This document shows, in pieces, positions 1 through 6,805 of a stretch of DNA of 7,908 nt; the first letter of the stretch is position 1; each line of letters starts with the position of its first letter. Source of the DNA: Gammaproteobacteria bacterium (GTDB lineage: Bacteria; Pseudomonadota; Gammaproteobacteria; UBA9214); NCBI GenBank assembly GCA_030635865.1, contig DAOVYA010000060.1:1-7908 (forward strand). The letters run 5' to 3'. Made by a program: the position numbers and the translations under genes. The notes under the pieces were generated by a model. It worked only from the letters and a program-made list of their open reading frames with translations. It made no database searches and was not told the DNA's origin.

Positions 1-957
1 GGCTGGCGTTACATCAAATACAGGATTCCAGGCAGTGGCCCCTGCTGCTGCCAGTGCATGACCGGAAAATTTTAATATCTCGTCGGACGGTCGCTGTTCG
101 ATGGCTACCTGCTGCCCATCCGGCACAGCCATATCCAGGGTAGACAGTGGCGCCGCCACCATCATTTTCACCCCGTGATAACGACAGGCCAGCGCCAGCG
201 AATAGGTGCCAATCTTGTTGATGACATCACCGTTGGCCGCCACCCGGTCTGCACCGGTAATGACCCATTGCACCCCGCCCCCCTGCATCAGGAATGCGGC
301 GGCACTGTCCGTGATCAGGGTAACCGGAATTTCATCCTGCTGAAGTTCCCAGGCTGTCAGACGTGCGCCCTGCAACCACGGGCGCGTCTCACCGGCATAT
401 ACCTTTGCAAGTTTTCCCTCTGCCCAGGCGCTGCGAATGACACCCAGCGCAGTCCCGTAACCGCCGGTTGCCAGAGAGCCGGCATTACAGTGCGTCAGCA
501 CGGAATTGCCTTTATTTATAAGGTTTGCGCCGTATCCACCCATACGGTGATTCGCATCAATATCGGCTTTGTGTATCTGCCGGGCCTCCTCCAGCAAACA
601 CGCCACAGGCCCGTTTTCGAGTCTTGCCAGACGCTGCTGCATTCGTTCCAGTGCCCACACCAGGTTTACGGCTGTTGGCCGGGCAGCAGCCAGTGTGCGG
701 ATATCCTGTTGCAGTAACGTCTGCCAGTTATCCGGTGACTGGTCGAGATGCCGGCGCGCCGCCAGCACGACAGCGTAGGCCGCGGTTATGCCGATGGCCG
801 GTGCGCCACGCACAACCATGTCCTTGATTGCCTCGGCCACGGAGTCGGCATCCCGCAGGCAGAGATAGTGCTCTTCATGGGGAAGTCGGCGCTGATCGAG
901 CAGGCGCAGGCCGGCATCGGTCCATTCAATCGCCTGGAATGCGCCTGATTTTGTCAT
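1..957 (-). CDS. mtnA: Methylthioribose-1-phosphate isomerase MtnA (3' end cut by window edge)
   Basis: Converts 5-methylthioribose-1-phosphate to methylthioribulose-1-phosphate in cytosolic methionine salvage. I translated the minus strand: 319 residues run open from an ATG at 957 to base 1, so roughly 30 C-terminal residues lie outside the window. Seen: the N-terminal RGAPAIG motif (residues 50-56), the [18 protein letters not shown] block with the catalytic Cys at 157, and GADR with the catalytic Asp at 237. The 80-residue Cys-to-Asp spacing equals that of B. subtilis MtnA (Cys160/Asp240), and NKIGTY follows, as is normal for the family. These residues separate it from the related eIF2B alpha/beta/delta subunits. 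The start is the only in-frame ATG near the alignment start. The nearest good Shine-Dalgarno (GGAGGAG on the minus strand, plus-strand 981-987) is 23 nt away, which is unusual. It is transcribed divergently from the ompA-like gene. The function complements mtaD about 2.7 kb away. Confidence 0.95.
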   Translation of the reverse strand, partial: MTKSGAFQAIEWTDAGLRLLDQRRLPHEEHYLCLRDADSVAEAIKDMVVRGAPAIGITAAYAVVLAARRHLDQSPDNWQTLLQQDIRTLAAARPTAVNLVWALERMQQRLARLENGPVACLLEEARQIHKADIDANHRMGGYGANLINKGNSVLTHCNAGSLATGGYGTALGVIRSAWAEGKLAKVYAGETRPWLQGARLTAWELQQDEIPVTLITDSAAAFLMQGGGVQWVITGADRVAANGDVINKIGTYSLALACRYHGVKMMVAAPLSTLDMAVPDGQQVAIEQRPSDEILKFSGHALAAAGATAWNPVFDVTPA

Positions 958-997
958 CTGATCATGGAAGCCTGTCCACTCTCCTCCGAAATCGGTT

Positions 998-1003
998 ATT
1001 CTA
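998..1003 (-). promoter_or_regulatory. Possible -10 box for mtnA
   Basis: The minus strand reads TAGAAT here, 5 of 6 matches to TATAAT, about 41 nt upstream of the mtnA start. No -35 box lies at normal spacing; the best candidates (TTGTAA, GTAACA) sit 21-23 nt away. The call rests on the hexamer and on the need for a promoter in a divergent intergenic region. Confidence 0.25.
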
Positions 1004-1060
1004 CTGATTCCTGCAGAAAAAAACTGTTACAAGGGGCTGGTTTCATTCCGAATATATGTC

Positions 1061-1066
1061 TAGAAT
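1061..1066 (+). promoter_or_regulatory. Possible -10 box for the ompA-like gene
   Basis: TAGAAT matches TATAAT in 5 of 6 positions and lies in an AT-rich patch (AATATATGTC just upstream). It would put transcription start near 1073, giving a leader of about 46 nt that includes the Shine-Dalgarno AGGAG at 1105-1109. No recognisable -35 box lies 16-18 nt upstream, so an activator-dependent or non-sigma70 promoter is possible. Confidence 0.3.
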
Positions 1067-1118
1067 ATGCGGCAGGAAAACCTGATCCCAAATCATCAAT
1101 CCACAGGAGTGGCTAAAA

Positions 1119-1745
1119 ATGAAACATGACTATCATATCGGAAGGCTGATCGCCTCACTTGCCGTCGGAATGCTGTTTGCAAACGCTGCATTTGCACACG
1201 AAGCCGGCAAAGCCAATGACAGTTACGTTGGTGATTCATCAAAGCATTTAATCACACACAGCACCGGCGACTGCGTCCGTACCGGCTCCTGGAAAAAAGA
1301 AGACCAGACTGTGGATTGTGGTGCAGTGCCGGTAGCCAAGGCACCACCGCCACCACCACCACCGCCACCACACCCCCCCTATGAAAGCTTTACGCTCGCC
1401 GCTGAAGCCCTGTCCGATCACGACAAGTCAGTACTGAAACCGGCAGGCAAGGCTGCACTCCATACGATGGATGAGAAGATCAAGGGCATGGGCGCCAGCG
1501 TTTTCGATATCGATGTCGTTGGTCATACGGACAGTGATGGCACTGCAGAGTACAACCAGGCACTCTCCATACGCCGCGCAACGTCGGTCAAGAACTTCAT
1601 GGTGAGTGAAGGTCTGGATGCCGGCATCATCGACGTCAGCGGCAAGGGCGAATCCAGCCCGGTTGCAGACAACAGAACGCGTGAAGGCCGCGCACTGAAC
1701 CGCCGTGTTGAAATTCGTGTCGGTGTAAAACGCAAGACGAACTAA
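1119..1745 (+). CDS. Secreted OmpA-family protein with peptidoglycan-binding C-terminal domain
   Basis: A 208-residue protein. Residues 1-26 look like a Sec signal peptide: Lys/His/Arg-containing N-region, hydrophobic core, AFA cleavage site before HEAG. A short region follows with two cysteines (52 and 67, in GDCVRTGSW and VDCG) that could form a disulfide; similar GDC-R-W segments occur in other proteobacterial OmpA-like proteins. Then comes a proline linker (76-87, nine Pro in a row, then His-Pro-Pro) and an OmpA/MotB-like domain (about 90-203). Asp138 in GHTD and Arg153 in IRRA keep the 15-residue spacing of E. coli OmpA Asp271/Arg286, which bind diaminopimelate; NRRVEIR closes the domain. 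There is no room for a beta-barrel, so it is probably a periplasmic or outer-membrane-associated protein that holds peptidoglycan. The start is supported by a signal peptide right at the N-terminus and by AGGAG 9 nt upstream. It may be co-transcribed with mscS despite an intervening terminator. Confidence 0.92.
   Translation: MKHDYHIGRLIASLAVGMLFANAAFAHEAGKANDSYVGDSSKHLITHSTGDCVRTGSWKKEDQTVDCGAVPVAKAPPPPPPPPPHPPYESFTLAAEALSDHDKSVLKPAGKAALHTMDEKIKGMGASVFDIDVVGHTDSDGTAEYNQALSIRRATSVKNFMVSEGLDAGIIDVSGKGESSPVADNRTREGRALNRRVEIRVGVKRKTN
1344..1370 (+). repeat. CCR trinucleotide tract encoding nine consecutive prolines
   Basis: Nine CCA/CCG codons in a row encode Pro76-Pro84 between the N-terminal region and the OmpA domain, followed by CAC CCC CCC. 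It forms a flexible periplasmic linker. A run this long is a known kind of ribosome-stalling sequence that needs EF-P. Gain or loss of repeat units would stay in frame. Confidence 0.85.
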
Positions 1746-1769
1746 AACACCGGTTTGAATGTAACAACG

Positions 1770-1803
1770 AACCCATCGCCTGTTTCCGGGCGGTGGGTTT
1801 TTT
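1770..1803 (+). terminator. Intrinsic terminator after the ompA-like gene
   Basis: An 11-bp stem AACCCATCGCC / GGCGGTGGGTT (1770-1780 with 1789-1799, one G-U pair) encloses an 8-nt loop and runs into six T residues (1798-1803). It lies 24 nt after the stop codon at 1745. It ends only 22 nt before the mscS start, so any mscS transcript from upstream must read through it. Confidence 0.9.
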
Positions 1804-1825
1804 ATTGTGCAAAGGAGGATAATCA

Positions 1826-2647
1826 ATGGATTTTGAGAAGTTACTTGCCCCTGAAATGATCAATACCTACCTCATACCCTGGGGCTTACGCATCGTATCG
1901 GCCCTGGCGGTTTTCCTGATTGGCCGATGGATCATAAAAATAGTGATTGCTCTCTCCGAACGCATGATGCGCAAGGCACACATAGACGAAATGCTGACCA
2001 CGTTCACGGGCAACATTTTATATACCATATTGCTGATTGTGGTTGTCATTGCCGCCCTTGATCAGCTCGGCATACAAACCACCTCGCTGCTTGCCGTATT
2101 CGGTGCCGCCGGCCTGGCTATAGGCCTGGCATTGAAGGATTCACTGGCCAATTTCTCTTCCGGGGTCATGCTGATTATCTTTCGTCCATTCAAGGTTGGC
2201 GACCTGATCGAGGCGGCCGGCATAACCGGTGTCGTGGAGGAGGTACGCATTTTCAGCACAATACTGCGTACCGGCGATAATCGCGAAATCATCATACCCA
2301 ACAGCCATATATATGATGGCCCGATCGTTAACGTATCCGCGCGTTCAACACGGCGCATTGACCTGGTGTTTGGCATCGGCTACGAGGATGACTTGCGCAA
2401 GGCAAAACAGTTGATTGAAGCTGCCTTTGCAGGCGATGACCGTATCCTTGACGATCCGGCCCCGGCCGTGGCCGTTGCAGAACTTGCTGACAGCAGTGTC
2501 AACATCAATGCCCGGCCCTGGGTCAAGGCGGCAAACTATTGGGCAGTGCGCTCTGACCTGCTGGAAAACATCAAGTTATCTTTTGACAGCAATGGCATCA
2601 GCATTCCCTATCCGCAACAGGATGTACACATGCATAACGTGGCATAA
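1826..2647 (+). CDS. mscS: Small-conductance mechanosensitive channel, MscS family
   Basis: A 273-residue inner-membrane channel, close to E. coli MscS (286 aa), which opens under membrane tension and releases solutes on hypo-osmotic shock. Seen in order: TM1 about 20-43, TM2 about 63-82, the pore-lining TM3 about 85-119 with the Ala/Gly-rich AVFGAAGLAIGLAL, then the beta domain starting FRPFKVGDLIE and the cytoplasmic cage ending ISIPYPQQDVHMH. Leu97 and Leu101 align with the E. coli gate residues Leu105/Leu109, and Gly113 aligns with Gly121. The Gln-Gly hinge pair (112/113 in E. coli) is Lys104-Asp105 here, a substitution common in the wider family. The start has an excellent Shine-Dalgarno, AGGAGG at 1813-1818, 7 nt away. 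No promoter fits between the preceding terminator and the start, so expression probably depends on readthrough from the ompA-like gene or on a promoter inside it. Confidence 0.95.
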   Translation: MDFEKLLAPEMINTYLIPWGLRIVSALAVFLIGRWIIKIVIALSERMMRKAHIDEMLTTFTGNILYTILLIVVVIAALDQLGIQTTSLLAVFGAAGLAIGLALKDSLANFSSGVMLIIFRPFKVGDLIEAAGITGVVEEVRIFSTILRTGDNREIIIPNSHIYDGPIVNVSARSTRRIDLVFGIGYEDDLRKAKQLIEAAFAGDDRILDDPAPAVAVAELADSSVNINARPWVKAANYWAVRSDLLENIKLSFDSNGISIPYPQQDVHMHNVA

Positions 2648-2652
2648 AACTC

Positions 2653-2680
2653 CGGGCGGGAGACCCGGGTCTCCCGCCCG
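2653..2680. repeat. 28-bp perfect GC-rich palindrome after mscS
   Basis: The half-sites CGGGCGGGAGACCC and GGGTCTCCCGCCCG are exact reverse complements with no unpaired centre. It starts 5 nt after the mscS stop and ends 14 nt before a -10-like TATACT. As RNA it would form a very stable hairpin of about 12 bp with a 4-nt loop. No T-tract follows in either direction, so it is not a standard intrinsic terminator. It may be a 3'-end stabiliser, a Rho-assisted terminator hairpin, or a protein-binding site over the mtaD promoter. Confidence 0.85.
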
Positions 2681-2694
2681 AACATCCCCTCCGC

Positions 2695-2700
2695 TATACT
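2695..2700 (+). promoter_or_regulatory. Possible -10 box for the mtaD-ubiG-mupP operon
   Basis: TATACT matches TATAAT in 5 of 6 positions, with transcription start expected near 2707 and a leader of about 26 nt. The -35 position (about 2672-2677) falls inside the right arm of the 28-bp palindrome and shows no TTGACA-like sequence. Confidence 0.4.
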
Positions 2701-2732
2701 TTCACCTCGAATGAAACCAGTGAAGTCATTGC

Positions 2733-4076
2733 ATGCAAGCCGTTGACACCCTTATCCACAGTCGCTGGATCGCCCCGGTTGAGCCGGAAACCACGGTGTA
2801 TGAATACCACAGCCTGGCTATCCGCGAAGGCCGCATTCTCGAAATCCTGCCGACACAACAGGCACGCACCCGTTACCGGGCAAGCGTGGAACTTGAGCTT
2901 GGAGAACACCTGTTGATCCCGGGCCTGGTGAATGCCCACACCCACGCGGCCATGTCCCTGTTGCGGGGCCTGGGCGATGATCTCCCCCTGGATGAATGGC
3001 TGAATGATCACATCTGGCCGGCTGAGTCTCATTGGGTCAACGAGGAATTTGTACACGACGGCACACAACTTGCCATGGCGGAAATGCTGCGTGGCGGCAC
3101 CACCTGCTTCAACGACATGTACTTCTATCCCGATGTCGCAGCACGCGCAGCTGCAAGTTGCGGCATGCGCGCATGCGTCGGTCTGATCGTGCTGGACTTC
3201 CCCACGGTATGGGCAAACGATGCCAACGAATACATTTCAAGGGGGCTGGCCGTTCACGATAACTATCGTGCTGACCCGTTGATTAAAACTGTGTTTGCCC
3301 CGCATGCACCCTACACCGTCTCGGATGAGCCTCTGCAACATATCCGTATGCTCGCCGATGAACTCGACATTGGTATACACATGCACGTCCATGAAACGAC
3401 CAGTGAAATTGATACTGCGGTGGATTTGACCGGCAAACGTCCACTGGAACGACTGCAGGACCTCGGACTCATTTCCCCGGACCTGATTGCTGTACATATG
3501 ACACAATTGTCTGCCGGTGAAATCAGTTCGTTTGCAACTGCCGGCGGGCATATCGTGCACTGCCCCGAATCCAATATGAAGCTGGCCAGCGGGATCTGCC
3601 CCTTGCAGGAACTGACAGCAGCGGGGATTAATGTGGCACTCGGCACCGATGGTGCAGCCAGCAATAATGATCTCGATATGCTCGGTGAGATGCGCAGTGC
3701 TGCACTGCTCGGCAAAGCCATATATGGCGACGCCAGCGTATTGCCCGCACACGATATGTTACGCATGGCGACACTGAATGGCGCCAGGGCACTTGGCCTC
3801 GGCGGGGAAACCGGCTCCCTGCTCCCCGGCAAGTGGGCGGACATTACCGCCATACGACTGGATACAATTGAAACCCGGCCTGTGTATGACCCGGTTTCAA
3901 CGCTGCTGTACGCTTGCGGAAGAGAACAGGTATCCGACGTCTGGGTAGCCGGACAACACGTACTCAAGGAACGGCATCTCACTACGCTGGATAGCGACAA
4001 CATCCTTGACAAGACGCATGCATGGCAAATAAAAATCGGGGAACACGCATACGTGGCCAACAGGACCGGTGAATGA
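2733..4076 (+). CDS. mtaD: 5-methylthioadenosine/S-adenosylhomocysteine deaminase (TRZ/ATZ amidohydrolase)
   Basis: A 447-residue cytosolic metal-dependent amidohydrolase that deaminates methylthioadenosine (and in some relatives SAH or adenosine) to the inosine derivative. Seen: a small N-terminal beta domain, NAHTHAAMSLLRG with metal ligands His69 and His71, APHAPYT (His191), HMHVHET with His218 and Glu221, and GTDGAASNNDLDM with Asp306. The His191/His218/Glu221 spacing equals that of the Thermotoga MTA/SAH deaminase (His173/His200/Glu203). The N-terminal pattern and the position directly before ubiG match the Pseudomonas protein PA3170, reported as a dedicated MTA deaminase. The start has no clear Shine-Dalgarno, but no other start codon is in frame upstream. 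It overlaps ubiG by 4 nt, so translation is probably coupled. With mtnA nearby it fits a salvage route through methylthioinosine. Preference for MTA over SAH is inferred from synteny; cytosine, guanine or chlorohydrolase activity is less likely. Confidence 0.9.
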   Translation: MQAVDTLIHSRWIAPVEPETTVYEYHSLAIREGRILEILPTQQARTRYRASVELELGEHLLIPGLVNAHTHAAMSLLRGLGDDLPLDEWLNDHIWPAESHWVNEEFVHDGTQLAMAEMLRGGTTCFNDMYFYPDVAARAAASCGMRACVGLIVLDFPTVWANDANEYISRGLAVHDNYRADPLIKTVFAPHAPYTVSDEPLQHIRMLADELDIGIHMHVHETTSEIDTAVDLTGKRPLERLQDLGLISPDLIAVHMTQLSAGEISSFATAGGHIVHCPESNMKLASGICPLQELTAAGINVALGTDGAASNNDLDMLGEMRSAALLGKAIYGDASVLPAHDMLRMATLNGARALGLGGETGSLLPGKWADITAIRLDTIETRPVYDPVSTLLYACGREQVSDVWVAGQHVLKERHLTTLDSDNILDKTHAWQIKIGEHAYVANRTGE

Positions 4077-4783
4077 TGACAGAAGAATTTATTAACGTTG
4101 ATCAGGACGAACTTGACAAGTTCGAGAAACTTGCAGGACGCTGGTGGGACCCACAGAGTGAATTCAAACCCCTGCACGATATTAACCCCTTGCGGCTGGA
4201 TTACATTGACCGGCATGCGCCGCTGCATGGAAAACGTGTCATTGATGTCGGCTGTGGCGGGGGCCTGTTGACCGAGGGCATGGCCACCCGGGGTGCGCAG
4301 GTGACCGGCATTGACATGGGGAAAACTCCACTGAGTGTCGCCCGCCTGCATCAGCACGAATCCGGACTGGATGTTGATTACCGGCAAACTACTGCGGAAC
4401 AGGTAGCCGACGAACAGGCGGGCAACTTTGATATCGTTACCTGCATGGAAATGCTGGAACATGTTCCTGAACCTGCCATGACGATTCTGGCCTGCGCAAA
4501 GCTGTTGAAGGATGGCGGGCGTCTGTTCCTGTCAACAATAAACCGGAACCCGAAGTCCTACCTGTTTGCCGTTATCGGCGCCGAGTACATACTCGGATTA
4601 CTACCCAAAGGCACACATGACTACACCCGGTTCATCCGCCCTTCAGAAATGGAATCATGGGCCCGCGAGAGCGGCTTGCAAATGACTGACATGACCGGTC
4701 TTGTCTATAACCCGCTTACCCGGGAATACCGGCTCAACAAGGATGTATCAGTCAACTACATGGCCTGTTTCCACAAGGCCTGA
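4073..4783 (+). CDS. ubiG: UbiG, SAM-dependent O-methyltransferase of ubiquinone synthesis
   Basis: A 236-residue class I methyltransferase (E. coli UbiG has 240) that performs both O-methylations in ubiquinone synthesis, as part of the Ubi complex at the inner membrane. Seen: the family-typical N-terminus with FEKLAGRWWDPQSEFKPLH and NPLRLDYI, SAM motif I VIDVGCGGG (56-64), GIDMG (79-83) for the ribose-binding acidic residue, and FDIVTCMEMLEHVPEP for motif II. The late HDYTRFIRPSE and NYMACFHK segments are also typical of UbiG. The first of two adjacent ATGs (4073, 4076) is chosen: it overlaps the mtaD stop as ATGA and has AGGA 7 nt upstream. Its by-product SAH could be a substrate of the co-transcribed deaminase (inference). 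Confidence 0.96.
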   Translation: MMTEEFINVDQDELDKFEKLAGRWWDPQSEFKPLHDINPLRLDYIDRHAPLHGKRVIDVGCGGGLLTEGMATRGAQVTGIDMGKTPLSVARLHQHESGLDVDYRQTTAEQVADEQAGNFDIVTCMEMLEHVPEPAMTILACAKLLKDGGRLFLSTINRNPKSYLFAVIGAEYILGLLPKGTHDYTRFIRPSEMESWARESGLQMTDMTGLVYNPLTREYRLNKDVSVNYMACFHKA

Positions 4784-4789
4784 TAACCC

Positions 4790-5476
4790 ATGCCGCCTGC
4801 ATCGACTCGAACACCTGGCACGATCCGGACCGTCCTGTTCGACCTGGACGGCACCTTGCTCGATACCGCACCGGACCTCGCGCAGGCACTGAACACAGTA
4901 CTCATCGAAAATAACAGGCCCCCGTTGCCCTACGAGACAATCCGGCCGGTCGTGTCACATGGCGGCATTGCACTGATAAAACTGGGCTTCGAACTGGAAC
5001 AATCAGACCCTTCCTTCGAACCACTGAGACAACGCCTGCTGGAAACCTACCGGGAGAATATCTCCAGGCTGACCCGGCCATTTCCCGGCATCACGGACGT
5101 ACTTGACGTGCTTGGTGAACGCGGTATCAGCTGGGGGATTGTCACCAACAAGCCCGGCTGGCTGACAGACCCGCTCCTGAAAGACCTGGGCTTGTATGAC
5201 CGTGCCACGGCCATTGTCAGTGGCGACACACTGGACGAGCGCAAACCTCACCCGGCGCCCATGCTGCATGCCTGTGAACTGGCCGGCAGTGAACCCGGGC
5301 AATGCGTCTACATTGGTGATGCCGAACGCGATATAGAAGCCGGTATCAACGCCGGCATGCATACACTGGTGGCCTTATTCGGTTATTTTCAGGAACATGA
5401 TGACCCGCAGAACTGGAAAGCCGACGACATGATTGAAAGCCCGATGGATCTGCTGGCCTGGCTGGATAAAAGATGA
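4790..5476 (+). CDS. mupP: HAD phosphatase, MupP type (MurNAc-6-phosphate phosphatase) or Gph
   Basis: A 228-residue HAD hydrolase with a Gph-like cap. Seen: motif I FDLDGTLLDT with Asp18 (nucleophile) and Asp20, motif II VTNKP with Thr119, motif III Lys152 in ERKPHP, and motif IV YIGDAERDIEAG with Asp177 and Asp181. The cap is the helical segment about 29-97. Pseudomonas has a close relative in the same place between ubiG and yciK, MupP, which dephosphorylates MurNAc-6-P in cell-wall recycling. Sequence alone does not separate it from phosphoglycolate phosphatase (Gph), so the MupP name rests on position. It starts 6 nt after ubiG. The ribosome-binding site is poor (AAGG 11 nt upstream), and no other start precedes motif I. 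The extra 10 or so Pro/Thr/Arg-rich N-terminal residues are unremarkable. amgK and murU, the partners of MupP, are not in this window. Confidence 0.88.
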   Translation: MPPASTRTPGTIRTVLFDLDGTLLDTAPDLAQALNTVLIENNRPPLPYETIRPVVSHGGIALIKLGFELEQSDPSFEPLRQRLLETYRENISRLTRPFPGITDVLDVLGERGISWGIVTNKPGWLTDPLLKDLGLYDRATAIVSGDTLDERKPHPAPMLHACELAGSEPGQCVYIGDAERDIEAGINAGMHTLVALFGYFQEHDDPQNWKADDMIESPMDLLAWLDKR

Positions 5477-5495
5477 ATTCCTGGCATCAGGACAG

Positions 5496-5504
5496 TGTTA
5501 TGAT
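5496..5504 (+). promoter_or_regulatory. Possible extended -10 promoter for rmuC
   Basis: TGTTATGAT matches the extended -10 TGNTATAAT with one mismatch (hexamer 5499-5504). It lies in the 36-bp gap between mupP and rmuC. Start of transcription would fall at about 5511-5513, at or next to the rmuC ATG, giving a leaderless or near-leaderless message. Confidence 0.35.
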
Positions 5505-5512
5505 TCACTATC

Positions 5513-6805
5513 ATGTCATCTGAGATATTCACGACATTTCTTCCGGCCCTGCTGCTCGCTACGGCCATCGGTGCTGCCATCGGTGCGGCAGTAACGTATG
5601 TACTTTTCAGCGGACGCCTGAGCCGAATGCGCGACAAGTGCACACAGCTGTCCACGGTGCTGGAATTCGAGCGCAAATCATCTGCTGACCAGCAGGCTGC
5701 ATACCAGCAGGTAAATCAGCAGCTCAAGGATACCTTCAATGCCATGGCGGCGGATGCACTCAGGGACAACAATGCGCAATTCCTTCGCCTGGCGAAAGAG
5801 AATCTTGAAAAACTGCATATAAAGTCCGAAGGTGAACTGGAAAAACGCGAAAAGGCCATCGAAAACCTTCTCAAACCCATCAGCGATGCCCTGGACAAAA
5901 CAGAGAAGCAGGTTCGCAAGATGGAGACCGACCGGCAACAGGCACATGGCGCATTAACCAAACACCTGGAAACCATCGCTGATTCACATCGAATCCTGCA
6001 AAACGAAACACGCAACCTGGTACAGGCATTAAGACGCCCGGAGGTCCGGGGACAATGGGGGGAACTGACCCTGAAACGACTCGCGGAACTCGCTGGCATG
6101 GTCGAGCATTGTGATTTCTTCGAACAGGAATCCGTACAGACCGATGAGGGGAAACAGCGCCCGGACATGATCGTCCGCATGCCGAATAAACGGGAAATCA
6201 TTGTTGATGCCAAAACCCCGCTGGACGCCTATTTATCGGCCATTGAAACAACCGATGATGCAGAACGGGCCAAATTCCTGGAAAGCCACGCTCGCAACGT
6301 ACGCGCCCGCATCAAGGAATTAGCCAGCAAGGCCTACTGGCAACAGTTCAAGTACAGCCCGGATTTCGTCGTGCTGTTCATTCCCGGTGACCAGTTTCTC
6401 AGTGCCGCCCTGGATGTTGATCATTCATTGATCGAGGATGCCCTGTCACAGCAGGTCATCCTGGCAACACCAACCAACTTCGTGGCCCTGTTGCGAGCTA
6501 TTGCCTATGGCTGGCGCCAGGAAACACTGGCGGAAAACGCCGAGGCCATTCGTGAAGTAGGCCAGGAAATGTATGCCCGCCTGGCAACCTTTGCCGAGCA
6601 TCTCTCAAGACTGGGACGCAGCCTGGACAACAGTGTGGATGCCTATAACAAGGCCGTAGCCTCCTACGACACACGCATCCTGCCGGGTGCGAAGAAGTTC
6701 ACGGAAATGGGCGTGGCCTCGAAGAAAGGCAGCCCCAAGCTGGAACAGGTAGAACGGGCAACCCGCCAGATCGAGTCACGGGAAGAAACCGGCAGTACAC
6801 ACTAG
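5513..6805 (+). CDS. rmuC: DNA recombination protein RmuC homologue
   Basis: A 430-residue member of the RmuC family. In E. coli, rmuC mutants show more frequent inversion between short repeats, and the protein is thought to be a membrane-tethered factor related to nucleases; its biochemistry is unsettled. Seen: one N-terminal membrane span (about 9-32), a long charged, Gln/Glu/Lys-rich coiled coil (about 40-165), then the RmuC domain with LRRPEVRGQWGELTLKRLAE, IIVDAKTPLDAYL, FVVLFIPGDQFLSAAL and ILATPTNFVALLRAIAYGW. An in-frame TGA at 5501 rules out an upstream start. The ATG at 5513 has no usable Shine-Dalgarno; the nearest, AGGA at 5488-5491, is 21 nt away. The stop TAG (6803-6805) lies inside the left end of the palindromic repeat that follows, so the final residues may have been changed by its insertion. 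The domain itself looks complete. Confidence 0.94.
   Translation: MSSEIFTTFLPALLLATAIGAAIGAAVTYVLFSGRLSRMRDKCTQLSTVLEFERKSSADQQAAYQQVNQQLKDTFNAMAADALRDNNAQFLRLAKENLEKLHIKSEGELEKREKAIENLLKPISDALDKTEKQVRKMETDRQQAHGALTKHLETIADSHRILQNETRNLVQALRRPEVRGQWGELTLKRLAELAGMVEHCDFFEQESVQTDEGKQRPDMIVRMPNKREIIVDAKTPLDAYLSAIETTDDAERAKFLESHARNVRARIKELASKAYWQQFKYSPDFVVLFIPGDQFLSAALDVDHSLIEDALSQQVILATPTNFVALLRAIAYGWRQETLAENAEAIREVGQEMYARLATFAEHLSRLGRSLDNSVDAYNKAVASYDTRILPGAKKFTEMGVASKKGSPKLEQVERATRQIESREETGSTH

Noticed and set aside
175..948. Plus-strand open frames of 66-180 codons across the left end.
   Set aside because: They lie antisense to mtnA, whose catalytic motifs are intact. The translated products are low-complexity and look like no family.
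3163..3176. 14-bp palindrome GCATGCGCGCATGC inside mtaD.
   Set aside because: It is fully explained by the coding sequence (GMRAC) and has no surrounding regulatory context.
3311..4462. A 383-codon minus-strand open frame, and another at 3237-3752.
   Set aside because: They are antisense to mtaD and the start of ubiG, both with complete motifs. Their length reflects codon bias of the sense genes.
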